Assembly: GCF_003144115.1 (NCBI RefSeq) | Contig: NW_020312020.1 | Coordinates: forward strand, 345,935-409,934 | Source: Tilletiopsis washingtonensis | Lineage: Eukaryota > Basidiomycota > Exobasidiomycetes > Entylomatales | Direction: 5' to 3' | DNA length: 64,000 nt | Shown here: piece by piece, positions 23,827-34,302 of the stretch | How positions within the stretch are numbered: the stretch's first letter is position 1 | How the letters are laid out: every line of letters starts with the position of its first letter | Program-made: the position numbers and the translations under genes | Notes under the pieces: model-generated | Told to the model about the DNA's origin: nothing | The model's input: only the letters and a program-made list of their open reading frames with translations | The model's database searches: none

Positions 23827-26800
23827 ATGTCGGCCCCCACGGACCTCTTCCAGGCGCCTGCCGAGCCCGGCGCCGAGGCCGGCGTGCGGCGCCGCACCGC
23901 CGCCGCCGCGTCGACGGCGAGCACCTCGCACGACGCCGACGCCGACGCCAGTGCCGCGCCGGCCCGCTCCAAGGCCGCCGCCAACGACGCCGACGAGCAC
24001 GACGACACGCCCGGCCTCGGCTTCCCGCACTTCGCGCAGCACACGCCGTGGCACGAGCGCAGCTGGGCCTACCAGTTCCTGCCGTTCCGCGGCATGTACT
24101 ACGACGTGCGCCGCCGCGCGCCCTACGCAGTCGTCGACTGGACCACGGCCTTCCGCCCGCACAACTGGTGGACCGTGCTGCAGGGCATCCCGCGCATGTA
24201 CTTCATCAAGTGAGTGTCGGTGTGGCGCCAGGCATGGCAGCAGGTGTGGCAGCTCGCAGAGGGCGCTGCTGCCTCGACTCTGCCTCTCTGTCGCTCCGTC
24301 TCGGCCTGCGCTGACGCCCGCGCAGCCTCATGCCGGCCATCGCCTACGTGCTCGACATGTACCACCGCACCGAGGGCGCGTACGGCATCAACGAGGTCAT
24401 CCTCGCCTCGGCGCTCGCCGCCATCGTCTTCTCCGTCTTCTCGATGCAGCCGCTGACGTTTGTCGGCGTCACCGGTCTGATCAACCTGGTGCGTCTGCCG
24501 CGCCTGCCGCGGCCCGGGCGCGTCGCTGACGCCCGCCTGCGCAGGTCAACTACACGCAATACGACATCGTCGTGCAGTACTACGGCCTCTCGCAGATGGA
24601 CTACCTTCGCGTGCAGGCGTGGTCGCTCATCTGGGCTGCCGGCTTCCACTTCATCGTCGCCGCATTCAACATCTGCGACTTTACGCGCTTCATCACCGAC
24701 ATGACGTCCGAGACGTTTGGCTTCTATGTTGGGTGCGCCGCCCGCGGCTGAGCATTTCCTCGCAGGGCCACTGCTGACCCTCTCGCAGCATCGTGTACAT
24801 CCAGAAGGGCATCGAGCTGCTCATCCTCGAATTCGAGCCGCTGCCGCTCGACAATGCGACGGGCTGGCTCTCAGTGGTGATTGCCATCCTCTTCACCGTC
24901 TCGGTGTACCTCGTCTCGGCCGTGGGCCGCACGTCGGCGCTGCCGTTCAAGCTGCGCTCGTTTGTGGCCAACTTTGCCTTTACCGCCGGCATCCTCTTCT
25001 GGACGGGCTTCTCCAACATGCCCGAGAACAGCCTGCGCCGCGTGCCGCTCGAGCGCCTGCCCATCACGCGCGCCTTCTTCCCGACGATGGACCGCTCGTG
25101 GTTCATCGACTTCTGGAACATCGAGCTGCGCTGGGTCTTCGTGGGCGCCGGCTTTGGCTTCGGCATCGTCGTGCTCTTCTACTTTGACCACCAGGTCAGC
25201 AGCGTCATGGCGCAAGCGCGCAAGTATCCCGTGAAGCGCCCGGCTGGCTTCCACTGGGACTTTTTCCTGCTCGGCATCACGACGCTGGTCTCGGGCTTCC
25301 TCGGTCTGCCTGCGCCGGTGCGTCGCACCGAAGCCCAGTCTGCTGCCTCTGTTGCTGACCTCACTCCTCACAGAACGGCCTCGTGCCGCAGTGCCCGTGG
25401 CACACCGACTCGCTCTCCGTGTTCAAGCAGGTCTCCGAGCCCGTCGACGACGAGGCCGACCCGCGCGCGACGCGCATGCGCTCCAAGGCCAAGATCGTCA
25501 ACACGCGCGTCGTCGAGCAGCGCTTTTCGCACTTTGCCGTCGGCCTGCTGACGGTCGGCACAATGACACGCCCGTTGCTCGTCGCACTCGGCACGATGCC
25601 CCGCGCCGTTTTCGCCGGCGTCTTCATTCTCGTGGGCTGGATGTCGATCGAGGGCAACGCAATCACGACGCGCACGCTCGCGATCTTCCGCGACGACGCC
25701 ATGGTCGCGGCCGACGACCCGCTGCTGAAGCTGCGCCGCAGCAAGATTGCGCTCTTCGTCGGCATCCAGTGGCTCTTCTTCGCGATGACGTTTGCCATCT
25801 CGCAGACGATCGCCGCGATCGGCTTCCCGATCATCATCGTGCTGCTACTGCCGCTGCGCACGCTCGTGCTGCCCAAGTGGTTCTCGCCCGAGGAGCTGCG
25901 CATCCTGGACGCGCCGACGGCCGACTCGGAGGTCGTGCTCGCGAGCATCGGCGGTGGCTTTGGCGTCACCGGCAAGGGCGAGCGTGTGGCGCGCGACACT
26001 GGCATCGCCGGCGAGCTGTGGGACGGCGACGACGACGACAACAAGCACAGCCGCGGCGGCAGCAGCGACGAGAAGACGCGCCGGACTGCTGCCTCAGACC
26101 CCGAGAAGCAGAGCCCCTCTGTCGCGCTGACTGCTGCGCCCAGCAATGCCGGCTCGAGCCGCAGCGGCTCGTCCGCCGCACGGGAGCGTCCTTCTACCGT
26201 TGCTGCGCCTATCGCCGACGAGAAGGCGCACCAGCAAAGCGAGCCTTCCGAAGCGCGTCCGCCGGTCGTCGCGGCTGCGCAAATTGCCCCGGCGCAGGAG
26301 TCTCCGGCACCAGCAGCGCCGGCCAGCGACGAGCAGGCGCAGAAGACAAAGCCCGCCGGGCTCTGGGCGCGCATCCGAGGTGCCGCGGCTGCGCCCGTCG
26401 GCACGACCACGACGACGACGGTCACATCCACAACAGTGCCCGCCGCGGCCAATTCCTCTGCCGGCGGAGCGACCAGCGGCCCTTCGCCCGTCACAGCCGA
26501 GCAGCAAAGTGCGATGGACAAGCACGTCGATGCGATCGCAGCGGGCACCGTCGCAGCGAGCGCCGGCGCCGGCGCGCTCGGCTTCCTGGCTGGCAGCAAG
26601 GCTTCGAGCACCGAAGAGCGCGGCACAGACGACGCCGAGAAGAGCCGTCTGGATGACAAGGCTGCCGCGCTGGCCGAACGCGAGCGCGTAGTCGCCGAGG
26701 AAGCCGCACAGAGGGAGGCGGATGAGAGCCGCCGCCGTACCGAGGCAGCGGCCCTCGCGCAGCGCGAGCAGTCGATCGAAGAGCGCGCTGCGCAGGTGCA

Positions 26801-28049
26801 TGCGGACGATGAGAAGCGTGCGGCCGCGGCCGCAGAGCTTGCGGAGCGTGAGCGGGCCATTGAGGACCGCGCTGCCGAGGTCAAGACCGACGATGAGAAG
26901 CGGGCGGCCGAGGCAGCGGCTCTGATTCAGCGCGAACGCTCCGTGGAAGATCAAGCTGCAAAGATCAAGGCAGAGGACGAGAAACGCGCAGCCGAGGCCG
27001 CTGCTCTTGCCGAGCGCACCCGCGAGATCGAGGACCGCGCCGCCCAGGTGCATGCAGACAACGAGCGGCGAGCAGCAGAGGCAGCTGCTCTTGCCGAGCG
27101 GAATCGCCTGGCCGAGGCCCGGGCTGCCGAGCTGCGCGAGGAGGAGCGTCGGGCGAAGCAGCTTGCAAAGGAACACAAGGAAGAGCTCAAGCGGCAGTCG
27201 AAGGAGTTCAAGGCCGAGTCCAAGCGCAAGGAGCAGGAGCTGAAGGCGCAGCGCAAGCGCGAAGCGGACGAGGCAAAGGCTGCAAAGCGGATCGAGAAGG
27301 CTGCGGAAGCTGCCGCTGCGGTCGCCGCTGCCGCTGCGGCCGCCACAGCAGCGGCGGACGAGAAGGCCAAGCAGCACCGCGAGGCCGCGGAGGCCAAGCG
27401 CGTGCAAGAAGAAGAGGCGGTTGCTGCGCAGCGCCGTCAGCAGGAGGCCGAGGCGAAGGCTCGCGAGCAGGAGGCCAGCGCGGCCGCCAGTGCGGCCGCC
27501 GCAAGGACAGCCGTCTCTCACCAGGCCGTTCCGTCTCGCGACGGAGCTGCGAGCCCGCCAGTCCCTCCGAAGGACGCACACGACGGCGACGAGACATCCG
27601 GCGCCAAGACGACGGGTCTGCTCGGCCGCCTGTTCCACAAGCGTCTGGACGGCACGGACGACGCCGAGGAGACGCCGGCGGGCTCGTCGGATGCGCCTGC
27701 TGCAGCCGTCGTGGCAGCTGCCGCGCCGGCTACGCCGCGCAAGTCCGTCGACGCGAAGCGCAGCCGCAAGTCGTCGGACGCCGCTGCCCGCTCGGCGCGC
27801 AAGTCGACCGATGCATCGCGCCAGGCGCCGCCGGCAGACAAGCTCTCGACGGCGTTCTGGAGCGACGACGCGCCTGCTGCTGCTGGAGCGGCACCGAGCA
27901 CGCCGGCCAAGCGCTCGGCGCGTGCCGAGCCCGCCGAGCTGCCCGGCAGCCCGCGCGCCGACGGCTTCATCGAGCACGTCAACCCTCGCTTTGCGAGCCC
28001 CTCGGCGGCGCTGCCGCCGGCCGTGCAGTGGCGCGAGCCAGAGCTGTAG
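23827..28049 (+). CDS. SLC4-family anion (borate/bicarbonate) transporter, Bor1-like, with a long coiled-coil tail
   Basis: Exons: 23827..24209, 24326..24488, 24545..24732, 24789..25317, 25374..28049; 1312 aa. It is a plasma-membrane anion transporter of the Bor1 branch, which in fungi exports borate. The N-terminal 65 residues are disordered. The membrane domain runs from about residue 90 to 600, with SMQPLTFVGVTG, VYIQKGIELLI, GLVPQCPWHTDSL and FAGVFILVGWMSIEGN as clear SLC4 blocks. Yeast Bor1 is about 576 aa and ends near this point. Here about 700 further residues follow: a Ser/Ala/Pro linker, six tandem 28-residue charged repeats (residues 854-1021), a Lys/Glu-rich coil, and a Ser-rich end with several RKS sites. 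No stop or splice signal separates the tail from the transporter exon. All exon phases agree. Confidence 0.88.
26670..27173 (+). repeat. Six tandem 84-bp (28-residue) coding repeats
   Basis: Units start at 26670, 26754, 26838, 26922, 27006 and 27090. The consensus begins LAERER, continues IEDRAAQV and closes with DDEKRAAEAAA. Units 2-5 are closest; units 1 and 6 are diverged. 28 residues equal four heptads, so the array should form one continuous coiled coil. Confidence 0.9.
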
Positions 28050-28284
28050 TCATGCCTCCGGATCTGCCTCCTCCCTGCGACCCTCTCCCTCTCCTTTGCC
28101 CACGCTGCTCTGCTTTCTGCTTCCCGGTGCTTCCATCCGCGCCGAGCCTGCGCCATACCCTCGCACCACTGCTTGTCTTGCCCGACCCTCTCCGCGCGCC
28201 GCCTGCGCGGTCTTCGCAGCCTGAGAATGTCATGCTGTCTATTGGCCCAAGCGCTCCCTTTTGAATGCCGAGTCGGGCGCAGCC

Positions 28285-29830
28285 TCACAGGTCGAGCGCC
28301 TTGCGTGCCATCTGCAGCGCGCCATCGCGCGTCTTGTTGCCTGCGCACGCGTGGAGTGAGCAACGCGGCCAGGACCTGCTGCGCATCTGCGCTCACCGCC
28401 GATGAAGCCAGACGCGTGCACAAAGACGCAGCCGGGAATGCCGCTCTTCTCGCTTAGCTGCTCGTCGCGCACGCCGCGCCACTGCTCGGGCAGCGCGCGC
28501 CGCGAGTTGAAGCTGTCGGCGTGCTCGGGCACGGCCTGCACGCGGTACGAGCCGGCCTCGTCGGGGTAGACGACGTAGATGATCTGCTCGGCCTCTGGGA
28601 TGCTCAGGTCCTTCTCGAGAGCGTAGACGTGGTCCTGCGTAGAGGCGTCAGCTCACGCGGTCGCGGCATCTGCGGCTCACGCACCTTCCAGCTGGCGTAC
28701 TCGTCGAAGACCAGCACGCGCCCGCTCGGCTCGCCGCTCTTCTCCTTGCGCACGGCCAGCGCCCGCTCGACGATCTCGCGTGCCGGCAGCCAGGCCTGCA
28801 CCGTGTAGTCGAGGCGCTCCCAGAACTCGCCGCCGGCCAGCGCGGCGGCCTTCTCAAAGCGGCGGTCCGAGTCGGCGGCGCGCGCGGCGGCGTCGGCCGG
28901 CAGCTCCTCGTTCCAGCGCGGGTTCAGGCGCCCGACGCGCGCCGAGAGGTCCGTCGAGGACTTGTAGGCGGCCGTGGCGCCCGGATACTGCGCCTGGCCG
29001 TTGTCGATGCCGTCGATGGCCTCGACAAAGTCGTCGTACAGCTTGGTGTGCAGCAGCGGCAGCAGCGGCGACGCGTCGTCGAGCGAGAGCTTGGCGGCGA
29101 GAATCTGCGTGCCAAAGTGCCTGTGCCGCGTCAGTCATGGAGCCTGACATATGTATAGGCCGCTACGAGACACGGAGATGTCCACTGCTGCCAATCCTAT
29201 GGCGCAACGCAGTGCCAAGGCGTGACCCGCTCAAACGCAGACATCTACCGCTTGCGTCTCCGGAGCGCTTCAGCTGCATCTGCACGTCCGCTGCGTGATT
29301 GTGCCCCTCACGAGCCCGCGACCCGGCGCAGCTGCTGCTACCATCGCTGCACCGCTGCACGGACACACCACCGAGGGCCACGGCCACTCACTTCCACACG
29401 AGGCCCGCGCTGCTGAGCTTCGTCTTGTGCGCGGCGTCAAACGTCTCCTCGAAGCCGCGCTGGTGGTGGTCGAAGCGCTGGCGCGCGGCGTCGTACTCGG
29501 CGCCGACGTCGACGACGCAGTGCGCGGCGGCGATGCGCGCGGCGTCGCGCGTGCGCACGAGGGGCATGTCGGCAAAGCGCGGCAGAGCGCGCAGCAGCGA
29601 CACGGCCAGCGCCTCGTCGGCTGTGTGCGGAGGGTGAGCGGAGGGGCGGGTGCAGCGGCGGGCAGCGCGGCACACCGGCGCCCTGGACCAGCCGCCTCTG
29701 CCGCAGCTGTACGTGCTGCCAGAGCTGCGCGGACCTGCTACGCACCGTGATGCGTGCCCGAGTGCGTGACGAGAAACGGCGGCGCGTCTGCGGCGTCGCC
29801 GTCGAGGCGCACACGCTTGGGCGACGACAT
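28285..29830 (-). CDS. MYG1: MYG1-family exonuclease (UPF0160)
   Basis: Exons (minus): 29830..29746, 29620..29392, 29120..28685, 28634..28397, 28340..28285; 347 aa. MYG1 is a DHH-superfamily 3'-5' RNA exonuclease that in eukaryotes works on nucleolar and mitochondrial RNAs. The metal-binding motif THSGTHHADEALA is split by the first intron. The second, VDVGAEYD followed by RFDHHQRGF, is the DHH signature. Later blocks HFGTQIL, DNGQAQYP, VFDEYASWK, DHVYALEKD and GCVFVHASGFIGG all match the family. The length is typical of the family. A mitochondrial presequence is not evident after the chosen ATG. Introns 1 (125 nt) and 2 (271 nt) are longer than usual. It shares a 318-bp divergent region with MEF2. 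Confidence 0.92.
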
Positions 29831-30148
29831 GCTGCGGGCGGCAGCGGGCGGCAGGCGGCGGAGTGCGGTGCGCAGGAGCAGCGGAATGGCGAGCGAGCGT
29901 GCGGCAAAGTGCAAGGGTTGGCGAAGCGCAGGCAGGGGAGTAGAGTGACAGAGGCTGATGGAGGAGAGGAAGATGGCCGCACTTGGCAGGCGTGGGACTC
30001 TTAGCGCCACAAGGCGCCCCAGGGCGGCTGACGTAAGCGAGCGGCGCGCCTCCACTCGCTTCTTGTTCTCGCGCGGCCTTGTTCGAGCTCGCGCGGCGCC
30101 TGCCTCTGCTCCACGTCCTCCCTCACAAGTCACCTCTCCGCAGCGTCC
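29831..30148. promoter_or_regulatory. Bidirectional promoter between MYG1 and MEF2
   Basis: 318 bp between two divergent starts, too short for two independent long promoters. The MEF2 side is pyrimidine-rich with TCCTCCCTCACAAGTC before the ATG. No TATA box is obvious. Confidence 0.6.
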
Positions 30149-33049
30149 ATGCTGCACGGCACGGCGCACCGCTGCGCCCGGCTGCCGCGTGCGGCGCTGT
30201 CTGTGCGCGCCGCGACGCCGTGGCTGCGCCGCGCCGTCCATCGTGCGGCGGGCAGCAGCGCCGCCGCCGGCGCCGACGCCGACGACGCCGCCGTGCCCGC
30301 CGATGCGCCCGTCGCCGCGCTGCGCAACCTCTCCGTCTGGGGCCACATCGACGCCGGCAAGACGACGCTCACCGAGAAGCTCCTCTTCCTCGCCGGCGCC
30401 CTCGCGCCGCCGCCGCCGCCGGGCACCGACGCCGCCGCCGCGCCCGCCTCGTCGCGCGCGCCCGGCGCCGTCGACAGCGGCAGCACCGTCACGGACTTTC
30501 TCGAGGAGGAGCGCCGCCGCGGCATCACCATCCAGTCGGCCGCCGTCGGTCCCTTCCGCTGGCGCAGCTCGCTGGCGCCCGCCGAGTGTGCGCCGGGCCG
30601 CCGCGCCGCCGCCATCTCGCTCGTCGACACGCCCGGCCACATCGACTTTACCGTCGAGGTCGAGCGCGCCTTGCGCGTCGCAGATGCGTGTGTCGTGCTG
30701 CTCGACGCCGTCGCGGGGGTGGAGAGCCAGACGGAGGGCGTGTGGGCCATTGCGCGCCGGTGAGTGGGCGGTGTGGCGCGCGGCAAATCAGCAGCCATGC
30801 CGGTGCTGCTTCCCGTGGCCCGCAGCTCAACCTCTTGCGCACAGCTACAACGTCCGCTCGCACGTCGTCTTCGTCAACAAGCTCGACCGCGCAGGCGCAT
30901 CGCTGCCGCGCTCGCTGCGTGGCGTCGCGCGCCACCTGCACCCGCGCCCCGTGCTGCTGCAGCTGCCGCTCCTCGCGCCCGTCGAGCCGGGCCACGCGGG
31001 CGGCGGCATTGCCGGCCTCGTCGACGTCGTGACGCAGCAGCTGCTGCAGTACAGCGGCGCCGCTGGCGAGGTCGTGACGCGCACGCCGCTCGCCGAGGCG
31101 CTGAGTCTGGAGCTCGTGCCCGCCGAGCTGGCGGCCGAGGCGGCACGCGCGCGACATGCGCTCGTCGAGACACTTGCCGAGCTCGACGACGCCCTGCTCG
31201 ACGAGCTGCTCTCTTCGGAGGCCGCCGACGCGCACGCGACGCTCTCTGCCCGCTCGGTGCGTGCTGCACTGCGGCGCCTCGTCCGCACGGGCGCTGTGCT
31301 GCCGGTGCTGTGCGGCAGTGCAGCGCGCGGCATCGGCGTGCAGGAGGTGCTCGACGCCATCGTCGCCTACTTTCCCTCGCCCGACGAGGCCGGCGACGTC
31401 GACGCCGCACAGGCTCGCGGGCGCGACGGCGGCTGTGTGTGGGCCACGCTGCCGCCCGCGCCGGCAGCCTCGCGATCAAAGGCGGCTGCAGCGCCAGCCG
31501 AAGCGCAGCTGCCGCAAGCGCCGCCGCGTGTCGCCGTGAGTATCGATGACGCCGAGCTTGCGGCGCTCGCGTTCAAGGTCGTGTGGGACAAGCGGCGCGG
31601 CCCGCTGACCTTCGTGCGCGTCTACGCCGGTGAGTAGCATCGGCAACACATCTGGCGAACAGACGCTCACGCCTGCTCACAGGATCGATTACGCGGGCAT
31701 CCATGCTCTATAACACCACCACTGGCGCGCGCGAGCGGCACTCGAAGCTCCTCCTGCCATACGCGGACCGCTACGTCGAGACGGAGACACTGCGCGCAGG
31801 GCAGATCGGCGTTCTGCTCGGCCTGCGCGACACACGCACTGGCGACACTTTCATCGATGCGCGCGTAGCCAAGGCCAAGGCAGCGGCGGGCGGCAGCGCA
31901 GCGCCATGGGCAGCCCGTGCGCGCGAGATGCGCCTGCGCTCCGTCGACGTGCCGCCGCCCGTCTTCTCCATGTCCATCGAGCCGGCGTCGCGTGCCGACG
32001 AGGCGGAGACCTCCGAGGCGCTGGCGATGCTCGTGCGCACCGATCCGAGCTTGCGGCTCGACGACGGCGGCGCAGGCGGCGCCGGACTGGGCGCAGCAGG
32101 CACGGGCCAGATGGTGCTATCGGGCATGGGCGAGCTGCATCTCGACATTGCACGCGGGCGTCTGGCCGACGAGTTCGGCGCCAAGGCGCGTATGGGCAGC
32201 GTGCGCGTCAGCTACCGCGAGACGGTGCTGGGCCCGCAGAGCGCCCGCGTCGAGGAGCTGCTCGACCGCGAGATGCTCGGCAAGCAGGTCAAGGCCGGCA
32301 TCACCTGCGAGGTGCGGCAGCTGGCGGATGACGAGGCGGGCGACGAGCAGATGGGCGACAATCTCGTGCTCATCGAGCTCGACATGGCGCCCGACGAGTT
32401 CGCCGACGTGCCAAAGGCGGCCGCCAGCAACTCGAGCGGCGACGAGCTCTCGCCGACGGTGATGCGCGCTGCCCTCTTGGCGGGCGCGACGGCAGGCCTC
32501 TCGCGCGGCCCGCTCTCGGGCAATGCGCTGTCGCGGCTGCATGTGCGCCTCAGCGCGCCGCGCACGTTTGGCTCGGCGCTGACGCCGCCACGCGCGCTCT
32601 CGGCGGTGGTGCGCGCGGCGCTGCTGGCAGCGGTGCGCCAGCTCGAGCCCGGCTTGATGGAGCCGGTAATGCGCTTGCGCATTGCCTGCAAGGAGGCCAG
32701 CCTGGGCCGCATCGTCGCCGACCTGACCGGCGAGCAAGGCGGCACGGTGCTGGCCGTCGAGCACGAGGGCATGGACGACGGCGACGATGAGGCACGCACC
32801 GGCGCCGGCGCCGAGCTGTACGTGCCGCCAGACGACGCGGCACCGCCGCCGGGCGCCGACGAGGACGCGGCGGGCGGGCGCACCGTGATCCACGCATCGG
32901 CCCCGCTGGCGCGCCTGGTGGCCTACTCGTCGCGGCTGCGGGCGCTGAGCGCCGGTAATGCGGCGTTCGAGATGCGCCTCGACGGCTTCGCGCCCGTGAC
33001 GCCCGAGCGCCGCACCGAGATCCTGCGCGAGCTCGGCCGCGCGGCCTGA
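30149..33049 (+). CDS. MEF2: Mitochondrial elongation factor G2 (ribosome-recycling GTPase)
   Basis: Exons: 30149..30759, 30845..31629, 31683..33049; 920 aa. EF-G2mt splits mitochondrial ribosomes after termination together with mitochondrial RRF. The first 50 residues are rich in Arg and Ala with almost no acidic residue, as in a mitochondrial presequence. GTPase motifs are G1 GHIDAGKTT, the switch I element GITIQSA, G3 DTPGHIDF and G4 NKLD. Domain II begins near [21 protein letters not shown], and [10 protein letters not shown] marks domain III. The C-terminal domains IV and V hold PVMRLRI and LGRIVADL. Two Ala-rich acidic insertions, at residues 430-470 and 860-880, are not usual. The MEF2 label rather than MEF1 rests on the divergent switch and domain IV sequences and is less certain than the EF-G assignment. 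Confidence 0.88.
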
Positions 33050-33067
33050 GCGGCTGCCTGAGGCGCG

Positions 33068-34063
33068 CTACATGCCGCCCTCGACCTCGTGCTCCTCGAG
33101 CGCGCGCAGACGGTGACGCGTGCCGTCGAACTCGATCTCGCCGGCCTCCTCGCCGGCACGCACATCGCTGGCGAGGTCGAGGCCGTGTGCCAGGCGCGCC
33201 AGCACGAGCGACGAGGAGAGCAGCGCGTAGCCGCCGTAAGGGTTCGGCGGCGGCGCGCTGCCCTCAGCGCGGGCGCGCTCGACGGCTCGCGCGTAGGAGC
33301 GCAGAGGTGGCGTCGGCGCCGGATGGTACACGTAGCCCGTCTTGCTGCATCGCAAGTCAGCACACGCGCCACACACGGCAGTCGCATGCCCACTCACGCG
33401 GAGACGCGCAAGGCCGCGGGGTCAAAGGGCTCGCGGTACGTGCCGCCCCAGAGCAGGCCTGCGCTGCCGGTCAGCACCGGGCGTGCGCACGCGCCCGTCT
33501 GCGCCTCACCTTCGTCGCCGAGCTCGCGGTACACGATGGGCGTGGCGGCGGCGCGCAGCATGTTCAGCTCGCCCTGGCACGGCGAGACCTGCGCCGGAGT
33601 GCGTCAATATGCATATGTCACCCAGACGGCAGTGTCCGAGAGTGTTGCACGCAGTCCCGGAGCGCTGCGGCCTCTTGCTCTGATCGCCACTTGCTGCGGC
33701 AGGGCGCGTGCTGCCACATTGCGTCCACGCCCCGTCTCGCCCGCGCCCACTCACCCACGCATACGCGCCCTGCCCGTCGCCGCCCTGCTGCTGCGCCAGC
33801 GCGAGCTCGGCGCCGGCGCGCTGCACGCGGCGCACGCGCGCAAAGAAGAAGTCGAGGAAGCGCGCGTCCTTGAGCGCCGAGGTGATGTTCTGCGGCTGCG
33901 TGGCGGCGAGGAAGAGGAGGCCGTGGGTGCTGATGTTGTAGTGGTAGACGCGCGGCGCGGGCGCGGCGGCGGCCGAGGCGTGGCGGCCGCCGGCGCGCAG
34001 CTGGCTGGCGCCAGTGCTGGCGCTCGGCGGACGCAGCAGGCCACGCAGCGCAGCGGCACGCAT
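33068..34063 (-). CDS. UPF0598 (C8orf82-like) mitochondrial protein
   Basis: Exons (minus): 34063..33755, 33588..33398, 33344..33068; 258 aa. UPF0598 is a conserved eukaryotic family of unknown function; the human member is mitochondrial. Family blocks in order are YHYNISTHGLLFL, NITSALKDARFLDFFFARV, VSPCQGELNMLRAAATPIVYREL, LLWGGTYREPFDPAALR and TGYVYHP. The N-terminus MRAAALRGLLRPPS is a good mitochondrial presequence. A Gln/Gly-rich insertion sits between the FFFARV and SPC blocks. Intron 1 is long (166 nt) and intron 2 is 53 nt. Its stop lies 18 bp from the MEF2 stop, and its start is 239 bp from that of ALG12 on the other strand. Confidence 0.85.
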
Positions 34064-34302
34064 GGCAGTAGGCGGCCGAAGGAGAGAGTGAGGCGCTGTG
34101 GTGGTGGTCGCGAGGCAGGAGCAGCACGGGCAGCGAGGCGAGGCGAGGCGCGCGCCTCCACACGGCGCACGGCCCGGCGCGCGCGGCGAGCGACGCCCAC
34201 GCTGCCATCGGCATGCGCCAGACAGACGGCGAGCTCGGCAGCGGCCTGCCTCCCAGCCACCACACCCGCCGTGCGGGCCCTCAACACCTGCGCTGCGCCG
34301 CC
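34064..34302. promoter_or_regulatory. Divergent promoter region, UPF0598 gene and ALG12
   Basis: 239 bp between divergent ATGs. Contains the direct repeat GGCGAGGCGAGGCG at about 34,135. No TATA-like element was seen. Confidence 0.5.

Noticed and set aside
26094-27977. 627-residue minus-strand open frame opposite the SLC4 tail
   Set aside because: Mirror of the repeated Ala/Glu/Lys codons; it gives Leu-rich sequence without motifs.
30185-30640. Upstream in-frame extension of MYG1 into the MEF2 coding region
   Set aside because: It overlaps the conserved GTPase exon on the other strand and lacks MYG1 family sequence; the ATG at 29830 fits.
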